Source of the DNA: Bradyrhizobium paxllaeri
GTDB taxonomy: Bacteria > Pseudomonadota > Alphaproteobacteria > Rhizobiales > Xanthobacteraceae
Direction: 5' to 3'
DNA: 64,000 nucleotides
Assembly: GCF_001693515.2 (NCBI RefSeq)
Contig: NZ_CP042968.1
Coordinates: 7,286,501 to 7,350,500, forward strand
Below are positions 30,005 through 37,636 of this stretch, one piece after another; the stretch's first letter is position 1; the number at the start of each line of letters is the position of its first letter. Under the pieces are notes generated by a model. The model was given only the letters and a program-made list of their open reading frames with translations, searched no databases and was not told the DNA's origin. Both the position numbers and the translations under genes were made by a program.

Positions 30005-30763
30005 TCAGGTGAGAACCGTCTCCGGGCAATTCGTCAAATGCGCAGGGATACCGACGGCGGTGTAGCCCGCGGGTACATCGTGCTCGACGACCGCGCCGGC
30101 GCCGATCTTGGCGAAATCGCCGATGCTGACATCACCGATAATGGTCGAGCCGCCGCCGATATAAACGCCCCTGCCGATCTTTGGCGCGCGGTCCGGCTCC
30201 GAAGTTTTTCGGCCGATGGTGACATTCTGCAGGATCGTCACGTCGTCGCCGATCACGGCAAAGGCGCCGATGATGATGCCGGTGGCGTGGTCGAGAAACA
30301 CCGACGTGCCGATCGAGGCCGAGGGATGAATGCTGACCTGAAGCTGATCGGACGACAGGCTTTGCATGAGCAGCGCGAGATCTGTGCGGCCTCGACGCCA
30401 AAGCCAGCTGGAGACGCGAAAGGCCTGCAGCGCGACGTAGCCCTTGAAGTTCAGAAGCGGCGGCAGCAGCGTCGTCTTCGCGAGATCGTGAACGGCGATG
30501 ATTTGCAGATCGCGGCTCGCCGCGTCGATCAGGTCGGGCGAAGCCGCGAAGGCGTCACGGGCGAACTGGGCAATGCGTGCGCGATCCGCCTGGCTCCTGC
30601 CGAGCCGCGCGCCGATCTGGTGCGCCAATGCGCCGGCAAAATCGGGATGATCAAGAATGGTTGATGACAGCGACGCGCCGAATACCGGGTCGCGCGCGAG
30701 GGCGATTTCGGCTTCACGGCGGATCGAGTGCCAGAGCTGATCGACGGATAGCATTGCATTCAT
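30005..30763 (-). CDS. cysE: serine O-acetyltransferase
   Basis: A 252-residue enzyme of cysteine synthesis that acetylates serine with acetyl-CoA. An N-terminal helical domain (VDQLWHSIRREAEIALARDP) precedes a left-handed beta-helix made of hexapeptide repeats: HPSASIGTSVFLDHATGIIIG with catalytic Asp-His, VTILQNVTIGRKT, KIGRGVYIGGGSTIIGDVSIG and AGAVVEHDVPAGYTAVGIP. The C-terminus is short. It begins the accessory stretch and has no sulfur genes beside it. A paralogue elsewhere in the genome is likely, so it may be a secondary SAT. Confidence 0.9.
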   Translation of the reverse strand: MNAMLSVDQLWHSIRREAEIALARDPVFGASLSSTILDHPDFAGALAHQIGARLGRSQADRARIAQFARDAFAASPDLIDAASRDLQIIAVHDLAKTTLLPPLLNFKGYVALQAFRVSSWLWRRGRTDLALLMQSLSSDQLQVSIHPSASIGTSVFLDHATGIIIGAFAVIGDDVTILQNVTIGRKTSEPDRAPKIGRGVYIGGGSTIIGDVSIGDFAKIGAGAVVEHDVPAGYTAVGIPAHLTNCPETVLT

Positions 30764-30856
30764 GACAGCCGCCCAGGATGAACTCTCCGCACAATATAGA
30801 CCGGCGGCGGAATATCGCTAGCGGAGGGCGATGAGCTGGCTTTCGCAGACTGCTCC

Positions 30857-30953
30857 ACTCTCCCGCTCGCGGAGGCCGAGACGAACTCGCTCTGAGGTCA
30901 GACTCGTGGAGAGACCCCCACCCCGGCCCTCCCCCGCAAGCGGGAGAGGGAGA
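30857..30953. repeat. palindromic intergenic repeat, family J
   Basis: Left arm CTCTCCCGCTCGCGG and right arm CCCGCAAGCGGGAGAGG with an internal CCACCCCGGCCCTCCC, an imperfect inverted repeat of the kind common in rhizobial intergenic DNA. Single copy here. Confidence 0.5.
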
Positions 30954-31000
30954 GCAGTACCGTTGCGGGCGCTAGATCGCATCACATCTTCGACGACAAT

Positions 31001-31038
31001 AAAAAACAAACCGCCCACCTGCTTTCGCAGATGGGCGG
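31001..31038 (-). terminator. rho-independent terminator of the DUF2852 gene
   Basis: On the minus strand: stem CCGCCCATCTGC / GCAGGTGGGCGG around a GAAA loop, followed by a T-rich tract (31001-31010), 65 bases after the stop codon. Confidence 0.8.
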
Positions 31039-31102
31039 CTGTATCCGCCGTCAGGCGTCATGGGGGCATCACACCCGCGGCTGAACCTTGCTGGCCGTTA
31101 GC

Positions 31103-31594
31103 TCAGCCCTGCTGCGGCTGGTCGTTCGGCGGGGTCGGACGCTGCTTGTGCTGCGCCATGAACTGGTCGAACTCTTCCTTGTCCTTGGCGTGGCGCAGGC
31201 GGTCGAGGAAATTCCTGAACTCGACCTGCTCTTCCTCGAGCCGGCGCAAGGTCTCCATGCGGTACTCGTCGAAGGCGCGGTTGCCGCTCGAGGGCTGGCC
31301 AAAGCCGAAGCCGCCGAAACCACGGCGCTCCATGCGGTTGCGCATCCGGTCCATCTTGTACTGCATCCGCTCCATCTTGTTCGCCCAGCGATCGTCGTGA
31401 CTCCAGCAACCCATTTTTCTGCTCCCTAGTGTGAAAAAGAGAAGGGCAAGTCCGATCGGCCACCAGATGATGAAGCCGAGGATGGTCACCACAATCCAGC
31501 CGGGGTGCCAGGGGCTTTCAAGCATATGCGGGCGTTGGCGATAGGTCTCTTCCGTCGGGCCGCGCCAGCGATTGACATCTGCGGTGTAGGCCAT
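31103..31594 (-). CDS. DUF2852 membrane protein
   Basis: A 163-residue protein of unknown function found widely in Rhizobiales. SPWHPGWIVVTILGFIIWWPIGLALLF is a membrane span with the family's WHP and WWPIGL words, followed by a basic Met/Arg region (MERMQYKMDRMRNRMERRG) and an acidic coiled tail. The ATG at 31594 (MAYTADVN) has GGAG at good spacing; a GTG at 31618 and ATG at 31606 are alternatives. A strong dyad (31629-31647) sharing ATGTAAAT with the TetR gene upstream points to control by that regulator. Confidence 0.85.
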   Translation of the reverse strand: MAYTADVNRWRGPTEETYRQRPHMLESPWHPGWIVVTILGFIIWWPIGLALLFFTLGSRKMGCWSHDDRWANKMERMQYKMDRMRNRMERRGFGGFGFGQPSSGNRAFDEYRMETLRRLEEEQVEFRNFLDRLRHAKDKEEFDQFMAQHKQRPTPPNDQPQQG

Positions 31595-31628
31595 TTCCCT
31601 CTCCATGACGGCGATCACGCCGTTGTGA

Positions 31629-31647
31629 ATGTAAATAACATTTACAT
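31629..31647. promoter_or_regulatory. candidate TetR operator in front of the DUF2852 gene
   Basis: Dyad with perfect 8-base arms ATGTAAAT and ATTTACAT around a 3-base centre, 35 bases upstream of the DUF2852 start. The ATGTAAAT word recurs at the start of the TetR gene (32409-32435). Confidence 0.55.
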
Positions 31648-31703
31648 ACCTAAACCATCCAGCGTTTTTGTCAAGCGCGCGGCGCGCCGCACCTTGCAGA
31701 ATT

Positions 31704-32414
31704 TTATTTGGGAGTTCCCCAGGGACCCGAAGAGCCGCCGGCCGGGGGAACGGGCGGCGGGCCGGACGGCCGCCGGTCGGTCGGGAAGCCGAGGCCGCGC
31801 AAATAGATCAGCACCTGCGCTTCCAGCAGATCATCGGGCGACATCGGCAATTTGCGCCGCGCGCCATCGCCACGGCCGAACAGCGAGGCCACGCCGTGCG
31901 CCATCGACCAGATGTGCAACGCCATCATCATCGCCGGCGGCCGCGGCACGCCGGGCGGCGCCATCGCCGCCAGCCGCTCGGCAGCCGCGCGGATGAGAGC
32001 AAAGGCGCGTTCGCTCGCGGCCATCAGGGTCGGGTTTGATTCAACGGGAATGCCGGATTCGAACATCGCCGAATAGAACGCGGGTTCGTTACGGGCAAAG
32101 GCCAGATAGGCCTTGCCGACCCGCTCGAACGCCGTGACGGTATCCGGGCGGCCGTCGTCCCAGGCTTGCGTGAGCATGGCCTCGAACTGCTCAAAACCGC
32201 GCTGGGCGATCGAGGACAGCAATTCATCACGGTCGCGAAAGTGCCGATACGGCGCGGCCGGACTGACGCCGGCCATGCGCGCGGCATCGGCGAAGGTGAA
32301 GCCGGCCGGCCCCTTCTGCGAGATCAGATCGAGCGCCGCCTGCAGCAACGCTTCCTTCAGATTGCCGTGGTGGTAGCCGCGCTCGCTGCGGCCCTGGTCC
32401 TTGCGCCAACTCAT
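31704..32414 (-). CDS. TetR/AcrR-family transcriptional regulator
   Basis: A 236-residue repressor-type protein. Residues 12-60 hold the DNA-binding domain: GYHHGNLKEALLQAALDLIS, FTFADAARMAGVSPAAPYRHF and RDRDELLSSIA. The C-terminal half matches the TetR_C_33 (WHG) type by DRDELLSS and AFYSAMFESG. A dyad overlaps its start codon, and a similar one sits before the downstream DUF2852 gene, so both may be targets. The C-terminus ends in a Pro/Gly tail. The upstream ATG at 32444 would put the dyad inside the coding region, so 32414 is preferred. Confidence 0.9.
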   Translation of the reverse strand: MSWRKDQGRSERGYHHGNLKEALLQAALDLISQKGPAGFTFADAARMAGVSPAAPYRHFRDRDELLSSIAQRGFEQFEAMLTQAWDDGRPDTVTAFERVGKAYLAFARNEPAFYSAMFESGIPVESNPTLMAASERAFALIRAAAERLAAMAPPGVPRPPAMMMALHIWSMAHGVASLFGRGDGARRKLPMSPDDLLEAQVLIYLRGLGFPTDRRPSGPPPVPPAGGSSGPWGTPK

Positions 32415-32435
32415 GTAAATGGCTTTAACATGAGT
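32409..32435. promoter_or_regulatory. candidate self-operator of the TetR gene
   Basis: Inverted repeat with perfect 8-base arms ACTCATGT and ACATGAGT, plus inner AAA/TTT pairing, spanning the start codon at 32412-32414. It shares ATGTAAAT with the dyad at 31629. Confidence 0.5.
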
Positions 32436-32511
32436 GGGGCGCAAAGGTCACTTATTTTGCGCCGTTCATGAAGGTTAACGGCGGGCAATGGCGCCGCAAA
32501 ATTCCGGTTTC

Positions 32512-32876
32512 TTAGCCGCCCGGAATCGGGAGGACCGGCATGATTTCGACGCGCTCGCCGGGAAAGATCGCAAAATGCGGGTGGTTCTCGAACAGTTTCG
32601 CGGCGGCCTCATGTGAGCCGGCCCGCACCACCGTGAAGGCACCCATCTCGTTGCCGATGCGGCAATACCGTTTGAATCGACCTTCTTGGTCTTGCCGAGC
32701 GGGCCCCCCATGGCGACAATTGCCGCCTGGTGCTTTTCGACCCAGGCCTTCCATGCCGCCATTCCCTGCTGTTCCCTGGCGCGCCGCTCAGCCTCGGGCA
32801 GCGCATTCCAGGCCGCCATTTTCGCACCGGTCTTGCTGCCGAGGAAAACTGCGAGGAATGTATTATTGGAGCTCAT
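32512..32876 (-). pseudogene. YCII-related (DGPF) protein with a frameshift
   Basis: The reading frame from 32876 gives MSSNNTFLAVFLGSKTGAKM through GGPLGKTKKVDSNGIA, then loses homology; the second half (IGNEMGAFTVVRAGSHEAAA to MPVLPIPGG) continues in another frame down to 32512. The join is near 32659-32660 (GATGCGG on the plus strand), where one added T would restore one open frame of about 120 residues. YCII proteins are small ferredoxin-like dimers of unclear role, often controlled by ECF sigma factors. A single-base deletion or sequencing error are both possible. It is next to two intact paralogues. Confidence 0.75.
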
Positions 32877-32955
32877 GAGGTTTCTCCTCCCTTGCGGTTG
32901 ACGGATCGGCGATAGACTCTCGACTTAACGGCTGCGCTTCGAAGCGTGCCCAATC

Positions 32956-33381
32956 TCACCGAGCCTTGTGTGCATTTCCTTTCTGCAATTCCGCAAAGCC
33001 TTTGGCCGCCTGCTGCACTTCCTCGGAGAAATCGCCTATCTCCTGCACCTGGCGGATTTCGATGACCTCGTTCTCGCTGGCCGGGCATTTCTTGGCCCAG
33101 GCGATCGCCTCCTCGCGGGACTTCACGTTGATCATCCAGTAGCCGCCGAGCACTTCCTTGGCCTCGGTGAACGGGCCGTCGGTGACGACAGGCTTGCCGG
33201 TGGCGAAGGAAACCCGCGCGCCCATCGACGGCGGATGCAGGCCATCGAGTGCGATCAGCACGCCGGCCTCCTTGAGCGCCTCGTTGTATTTCATCATCGC
33301 CTTGACGCGTTCGGGATCGAGCTGGACGTCGGGCGGCGCGGTCTCGTAGCCCAGGGGGATCATCAGCATCATAAATCGCAT
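32956..33381 (-). CDS. YCII-related (DGPF) domain protein
   Basis: A 141-residue soluble protein of the YCII/DGPF family. MRFMMLMIPLGYE is the first beta strand, and VVTDGPFTEAKEVLGGYWMINVKSREEAIAWAKKCP is the diagnostic DGPF region. The family is related to muconolactone isomerase folds and often sits with ECF41/42 sigma factors; biochemical role unknown. The ATG at 33381 is supported by the conserved MRFMM start; the longer frame runs into the upstream palindromic repeat. It lies between a frameshifted and an intact paralogue. Confidence 0.88.
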   Translation of the reverse strand: MRFMMLMIPLGYETAPPDVQLDPERVKAMMKYNEALKEAGVLIALDGLHPPSMGARVSFATGKPVVTDGPFTEAKEVLGGYWMINVKSREEAIAWAKKCPASENEVIEIRQVQEIGDFSEEVQQAAKGFAELQKGNAHKAR

Positions 33382-33405
33382 GGTGAGGTGTCCTTGTTGG
33401 GTTGT

Positions 33406-33487
33406 CGTCATTCCGGGATGGTCCGAAGGACCAGACCCGGAATCTCGAGATTCCGGGTTCATCGCTGCGCGATGCCCCGGAATGACG
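33406..33487. repeat. palindromic intergenic repeat, family A (copy 3)
   Basis: CGTCATTCCGGGA and CCCGGAATGACG ends with the GGAATCTCGAGATTCC centre, between two YCII genes and likely ending the upstream transcript. Confidence 0.8.
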
Positions 33488-33494
33488 GGCAAAA

Positions 33495-33911
33495 TTACTT
33501 CTTCCCAGCCTGCGCGCGGAGCCGCTCTTCCTGCTCGCGCAGTTCGGGGGTGAGCGCTTCACCAAAATCTTCCGCCGCGAGCACCTGGCGGATTTCGACC
33601 TCGTCGCCATCGAGGAACGGTGCGCGCTTCATCCACGCGATCGCGTCATCCAGCGATTTGGTGTTGATCAGCCAGAAGCCGGCGACAAGATCTCCCGACA
33701 GCGGGAACGGACCGCGGCTGGCGCGGCCCTCTCCGCCCGCATATTTGATCCGCGCGCCCTTCGAGGTCGGATGCAGACCCTCGCCCGCTTCCATCACGCC
33801 GGCCTTGACCAGCTCTTCGTTGAACTTGCCCATCGCGGCCAGCAGTTCCGTGCTCGGCATCACGCCGGCTTCCGTGTCCTTGCTGGCTTTCACAATCACC
33901 ATGAATCGCAT
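33495..33911 (-). CDS. YCII-related (DGPF-like) domain protein
   Basis: A 138-residue paralogue of the previous gene. MRFMVIVKASKDTEAG starts the fold; the hallmark DGPF becomes RGPF (ASRGPFPLSGDLVAGFWLINTKS), followed by DDAIAWMKRAPF and EVEIRQVLAAEDFG. The ATG at 33911 is close to a palindromic-like region at 34018. Its function is not known. Together with the neighbours it forms a small YCII cluster without a sigma factor gene beside it; the ECF42-type sigma lies 12 kb away. Confidence 0.88.
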   Translation of the reverse strand: MRFMVIVKASKDTEAGVMPSTELLAAMGKFNEELVKAGVMEAGEGLHPTSKGARIKYAGGEGRASRGPFPLSGDLVAGFWLINTKSLDDAIAWMKRAPFLDGDEVEIRQVLAAEDFGEALTPELREQEERLRAQAGKK

Positions 33912-34017
33912 TGTCGCGCTCCGTTTCGTCGGTTTGGGCGGGCTGTCGCGCCGGCCTTCGTCAACAAGACGAGCGGGCTTTTACGCCCCCGACATGTCGA
34001 GAAAAATTATTTTTGGA

Positions 34018-34080
34018 GCAATCGTGTCCCGGACGCGGCGCAGCAAGCTGCACAGCTTGATACGCCGCAGAATCGGGGCC
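34018..34080. repeat. GTGTCCCGGACGCG repeat, family H (copy 1)
   Basis: ATCGTGTCCCGGACGCGGCG followed by CAGCAAGCTG and GCCGCAGAATCGGG forms a degenerate hairpin. The same opening occurs inverted at 43180-43228. Confidence 0.6.
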
Positions 34081-34117
34081 AATCGCACATGCGACCGGAA
34101 CGATGCAGAATGTGTGG

Positions 34118-34486
34118 CTATTCCGGTTGCCTGACGAACTTGCCGTCCAGGTAGGACGCGCCGAAATAGACGTCGATGCGCGTCACCTTGTCGCCGACGA
34201 AGACGAAGAACTCGGTATTGCGGAAACTCTTTCCGCCCCTCGCCACGCAGCGGTAGGTCACAAAGGCGGCATCGCCGTCGACTACAATCCGCTCCAGCTC
34301 GTGCCGTTCGATCCAGTCGCTGTTCTGCCAGCAGCGCGCGAAATAGGTCGCCTTGTCGATGTTGTCATCGAACGGGCTGGTGAAGCGGAATTCGTCGCTG
34401 AAGGCATCCTCGACGAACGTGCGGTCGTTGGACAGGTAGGCTGCAAATATCCTGCGGATCGTATCTGCCCTGCTGGCTCCGACCAT
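34118..34486 (-). CDS. SnoaL/NTF2-like domain protein
   Basis: A 122-residue protein of the cone-shaped NTF2-like fold. MVGASRADTIRRIFAAYLSN, FSDEFRFTSPFDD, YFARCWQNSDWIERHELERIV and TRIDVYFGASY follow the SnoaL pattern; such proteins bind small hydrophobic ligands or act as isomerases. The ATG at 34486 is chosen over 34678 because the longer frame overlaps the upstream glutathione transferase. It is 23 bases downstream of that gene and likely co-transcribed. Confidence 0.85.
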   Translation of the reverse strand: MVGASRADTIRRIFAAYLSNDRTFVEDAFSDEFRFTSPFDDNIDKATYFARCWQNSDWIERHELERIVVDGDAAFVTYRCVARGGKSFRNTEFFVFVGDKVTRIDVYFGASYLDGKFVRQPE

Positions 34487-34509
34487 TCGGCGCTCCTTCT
34501 CAATTTTCC

Positions 34510-35166
34510 TTATGGGTTTTCTTTGGGCACCATCTGGAAATACGGCTCCGCCTCCTTCATCACGCGCGCGACGGAGGGCCGCGCCTTCAGCCGCTCCAGA
34601 TAAGCGGCAACGTTCTTGTGGCCATCGCCGAACGGTTCGGCCATGTTGCCGTAGAACAGCGACGGCGCCGCGGCGCAATCGGCCAGCGTGAAATCAGCGC
34701 CCATCGCCCAGCCGCCGCCGGCCATCTGCCGTTCGATCATGGCGTAGGAAGTCCGCAACTGCGCCCTCGCCTCTTCGACGCCATAAGCATCCCGCTTTCC
34801 TTCCGGGCGCAGGCGGTCGACCATGATCTTCTGCATCGGCAAATGGACATAGAGATCATAGAAGCGATCGCGCAGCCGCGTCTGCAGCGCCCGGTCCGGA
34901 TCGGCCGGGATCAGCCGCGTCCCGCCGCCATGATGGCGATCGAGATATTCGACGAGGATGCTGGACTCCGGAACGATCTCGCCTCGCGCGTCGTCCTGCA
35001 GCACCGGAAATTTGCCGATCCCCCACAGCTTCACCAGCGCCGCGCGCTCGGCCGGGTTGCCGAGATCGACCAGGTTCGGCGTGAACGGGATGTCGTTCTC
35101 ATAGAGCGCGATCAACGCCTTCCAGCAGTACGAGGCAAGCGGGTGGAAATGAAGTGTGAGCGACAT
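34510..35166 (-). CDS. glutathione S-transferase
   Basis: A 218-residue detoxification enzyme. The thioredoxin-like N-terminal half has MSLTLHFHPLASYCWKALIALYEN, with the likely active Ser/Cys in the SYCWK turn, and GKFPVLQDDARGEIVPESSIL, the cis-Pro and glutathione-binding segment. The C-terminal helical half contains GADFTLADCAAAPSL, the GST_C N-capping box. Substrate unknown. It heads a probable two-gene unit with the SnoaL-like gene and follows GGAG at a suitable distance from 35166. Confidence 0.92.
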   Translation of the reverse strand: MSLTLHFHPLASYCWKALIALYENDIPFTPNLVDLGNPAERAALVKLWGIGKFPVLQDDARGEIVPESSILVEYLDRHHGGGTRLIPADPDRALQTRLRDRFYDLYVHLPMQKIMVDRLRPEGKRDAYGVEEARAQLRTSYAMIERQMAGGGWAMGADFTLADCAAAPSLFYGNMAEPFGDGHKNVAAYLERLKARPSVARVMKEAEPYFQMVPKENP

Positions 35167-35226
35167 GGAAGACTCCCGATGTAACAAGACGACCCGCGCC
35201 TGCGCGCGCCGACATTTCCTTGAGGT

Positions 35227-35778
35227 TTATTTTGCGGTGGCCGGCACGTAGCGAAGGATCACGATGCCGGTCGACAACGGCCGGCTGTCGACCAGCTTCA
35301 ACTTGACCTTCTCGCCCTGCTTGAACAACGGCGTACCGCCGCCGAGGATGACCGGGTTCACCGCGATGCGAAACTCGTCGATCAAGCCATGAGAGATCAG
35401 GCTGCTGGCGAGATCTGCGCTGCCGAACACAAAGAGGTCCCTGGCGCTGTCACGCTTCAGCCGGGCGACGGTGCCTGATACGTCGGCCTCGAACATCTGC
35501 GTGTTGTTCCAATCGGACTTTTTCACCGTGCGCGAGAAAACGTATTTCGGCGCCGCGTTCATGAAATCGGCGACCGCGCCGGTCGCGCTCGGCCAGTGGC
35601 TCGCCATCAACTCGTAGGTGACGCGGCCGAACAGCAATCCGCCGGCGGCCTTCATCTGCTCGATCGATAATTGCTCCAGCTCCTCGCCCCAGACGTCGGA
35701 ATGCCAGGAAATGTCGCGGTTCGGGCCTTCAACGAAGCCATCCAGCGTCATCAGGTTCCACATGATCAGTTTCGCCAT
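35227..35778 (-). CDS. dihydrofolate reductase-like (RibD C-terminal) protein
   Basis: A 183-residue NADPH-binding protein. MAKLIMWNLMTLDGFVEGPN and LLFGRVTYELMASHWP are typical of the DHFR/RibD_C family, as is LFVFGSADLASSLISHGLIDEFRIAVNPVILGGG. Many such genes sit beside ECF or HxlR regulators; they are rarely true folate enzymes. The divergent HxlR regulator with shared palindromes upstream makes this its likely target. The ATG at 35778 is preceded by AGGAGGC in the correct place. Confidence 0.88.
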   Translation of the reverse strand: MAKLIMWNLMTLDGFVEGPNRDISWHSDVWGEELEQLSIEQMKAAGGLLFGRVTYELMASHWPSATGAVADFMNAAPKYVFSRTVKKSDWNNTQMFEADVSGTVARLKRDSARDLFVFGSADLASSLISHGLIDEFRIAVNPVILGGGTPLFKQGEKVKLKLVDSRPLSTGIVILRYVPATAK

Positions 35779-35804
35779 CGCGTGCCTCCTTTTCAAGAAC
35801 CGAT

Positions 35805-35852
35805 TGCATTTTGCAACTAGTTGTACTCTGAGGCAACCGGTGCAATATTGCA
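35805..35852. promoter_or_regulatory. candidate HxlR operator region (TTGCA-type palindromes)
   Basis: In the gap between the DHFR-like gene (start 35778) and the HxlR gene (start 35896): TGCATTTTGCA at 35805, CAACTAGTTG at 35814-35823 and a perfect 12-base palindrome TGCAATATTGCA at 35841-35852. The repeated TTGCA words suit a dimeric winged-helix regulator. Confidence 0.45.
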
Positions 35853-35895
35853 AGCAGTTTTTTTGGGGCGCCCGCCCGCCTGTTTGGAACCGAAC

Positions 35896-36393
35896 ATGAC
35901 CGACATCAGCCGCTCCGGCTGCCCGATCAATCTCTCGCTGGAAGTGCTCGGCGATAAATGGAGCCTTTTGATCATCCGCGACATGATGTTCGGCAACCGG
36001 CGGCATTTTCGCGAACTGCTGACCAAATCGGAGGAAGGCATCTCCTCCAACATTCTCGCCGACCGGCTGAAGACCCTGCTCGACGCCGGCATCATCACCC
36101 GCGAGGACGATCCCACGCACAAGCAGAAGGGAATCTATTCGCTCACCGAACAGGGCGTCGAGCTGATGCCCGTTCTCGCGCAGATGGCGGCGTGGGGTTA
36201 CAAATATCTGCCGGTCAGCGAAGAACTCGGCATCCGCGCGCGGCTGCTCAGCGAGGGCGGACCGAAACTATGGGCGGAGTTCATGGACGAGTTGCGCGAG
36301 AGTCATCTCGGCACGAAGCGGCGCAAGCGAATCGGCCCATCGGTCGGCGAGCGATTGCAGGCGGCGTATGAGAGCGTCGTAAACCGAAAGTGA
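35896..36393 (+). CDS. HxlR-family winged-helix transcriptional regulator
   Basis: A 165-residue DNA-binding protein. SGCPINLSLEVLGDKWSLLIIRDMMFGNRRHF is the family opening, including one Cys at residue 9 that in some HxlR/HypR proteins senses electrophiles. HFRELLTKSEEGISSNILADRLKTL contains the recognition helix, followed by the wing (YSLTEQGVELMPVL). The ATG at 35896 fits the family start. The divergent DHFR-like gene is its probable target; a terminator follows at 36464-36498. Confidence 0.92.
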   Translation: MTDISRSGCPINLSLEVLGDKWSLLIIRDMMFGNRRHFRELLTKSEEGISSNILADRLKTLLDAGIITREDDPTHKQKGIYSLTEQGVELMPVLAQMAAWGYKYLPVSEELGIRARLLSEGGPKLWAEFMDELRESHLGTKRRKRIGPSVGERLQAAYESVVNRK

Positions 36394-36463
36394 GTGCAGC
36401 GCGCCGCCGCGGAAGCAAAGGCGATCGCGCAGCGCTAGCACTTTAAGACATCGCCATCGGCTC

Positions 36464-36498
36464 AATCCGATACGGGACGACCGCCCGTATCGGATTTT
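36464..36498 (+). terminator. rho-independent terminator after HxlR gene
   Basis: Perfect 13-base stem AATCCGATACGGG / CCCGTATCGGATT with a short loop and TTTT, about 70 bases after the stop codon. Confidence 0.85.
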
Positions 36499-36609
36499 GC
36501 ATATCGCCCACCCAGCGACGTCGAATTCTGCATCGCTGGCGCCGCGACACACTTCAAGGCTTGCGCTATAGGAGCGGGAAATCTTCGCTCTCGCCAACGG
36601 ACCCTGCCC

Positions 36610-37398
36610 ATGCCCTCTCCTTCGTCAAAAGTTGCCCTCGTCACCGGCGCCGCGCGCGGCATCGGGCTCGCGACAGCGAAACGCTTTCTCGCCGAGGGCT
36701 GGCAGGTGGCGCTGCTGGATATCGAAGGCGAGTTGCTGCGCGCGGCGGTAGCCGGTCTCGCCAATCCCGACAACACGCTGGCGCTGCATTGCGACGTCTC
36801 CGATGCAGGCGCGGTGGCAAAGGCCATGGCGGCGGTGAACGAACGCTTCGGCCGGCTCGATGCGCTGGTCAACAATGCCGGCATCGCGGTGTTCGCGCCG
36901 CTGCTGGACACCTCGGATGAAGACTGGAGCCGGATCCTTTCGGTCAACCTCACCGGCCCGTTCCTATGCACCAAGGCGGCAGCACCCTTGATGCGCGAGC
37001 ATGGCGGCGGCGCGATCGTCAACATCACGTCGATTTCCGCGGTGCGCGCCTCCACGCTGCGCTCGGCCTACGGCACCAGCAAAGCCGGGCTTGCGCATCT
37101 GACGAAACAGCTCGCGGTGGAACTGGCCTCGCTCGGCATTCGCGTCAACGCCGTGGCACCCGGCCCGGTCGAGACGGCGATGGCAAAACAGGTGCACACG
37201 CCGGAAATCCGCGCCGATTACCACGACGCCATTCCGCTCAACCGTTACGGCCTCGAAGAGGAACTGGCGGAGGCGATCTTCTTCCTGTGCGGCGAGCGCT
37301 CGAGCTACATCACCGGCCAGGTCCTCGCCGTCGATGGAGGCTTCGACGCCGCCGGCATTGGCCTGCCGACCCTGCGCGGCCAGCGTCGGAATGGCTAG
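36610..37398 (+). CDS. short-chain dehydrogenase/reductase (SDR)
   Basis: A 262-residue NAD(P)-dependent oxidoreductase. The cofactor motif is TGAARGIGLATAK near residues 14-26, the structural NNAGIA near residue 88, the catalytic Ser in INITSISAV, and YGTSKAG gives the Tyr-x3-Lys pair (about Y155, K159). VAPGPVETAM and the C-terminal GQVLAVDGGFDAAG are typical of the classical FabG-like group. Substrate is unknown. It lies downstream of the HxlR terminator with no linked partner, so it should have its own promoter. Confidence 0.92.
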   Translation: MPSPSSKVALVTGAARGIGLATAKRFLAEGWQVALLDIEGELLRAAVAGLANPDNTLALHCDVSDAGAVAKAMAAVNERFGRLDALVNNAGIAVFAPLLDTSDEDWSRILSVNLTGPFLCTKAAAPLMREHGGGAIVNITSISAVRASTLRSAYGTSKAGLAHLTKQLAVELASLGIRVNAVAPGPVETAMAKQVHTPEIRADYHDAIPLNRYGLEEELAEAIFFLCGERSSYITGQVLAVDGGFDAAGIGLPTLRGQRRNG

Positions 37399-37431
37399 TT
37401 CCGCGGTAGCTTTGCTGGATCGTGGAGGAAG

Positions 37432-37569
37432 ATGATCGTTCAGCGTGCTGCAACGCGCAACAGCACGGTCTTTTCCGCTGGAACATCCAGTTTCAAGCCG
37501 GGTGTTCCCAAGGCAAACGCCGTCACGAGCAGCAAGACGCTCGCGCAGATCGTGCTGAGGAAAAGATGA
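37432..37569 (+). CDS. possible 45-residue small protein
   Basis: A short frame starting at an ATG with GGAGGA immediately upstream, 34 bases after the SDR stop. It reads MIVQRAATRNSTVFSAGTSS and on, a basic, Ser/Thr-rich peptide with no membrane span and no recognised family. The ribosome site is the only support; chance is a serious alternative. Confidence 0.25.
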   Translation: MIVQRAATRNSTVFSAGTSSFKPGVPKANAVTSSKTLAQIVLRKR

Positions 37570-37636
37570 TCCATCATCGGGCATCAACGAGTAGTCTTGC
37601 CGTTCGTTCCGGGGAGCGCACTTCTTTGCTCCCGCA

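Larger units (their letters stand above)
30764..31102. other. intergenic region between cysE and DUF2852 genes
   Basis: About 340 bases holding a palindromic element (30857-30953) and the terminator at 31001-31038. No gene is supported. Confidence 0.5.
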
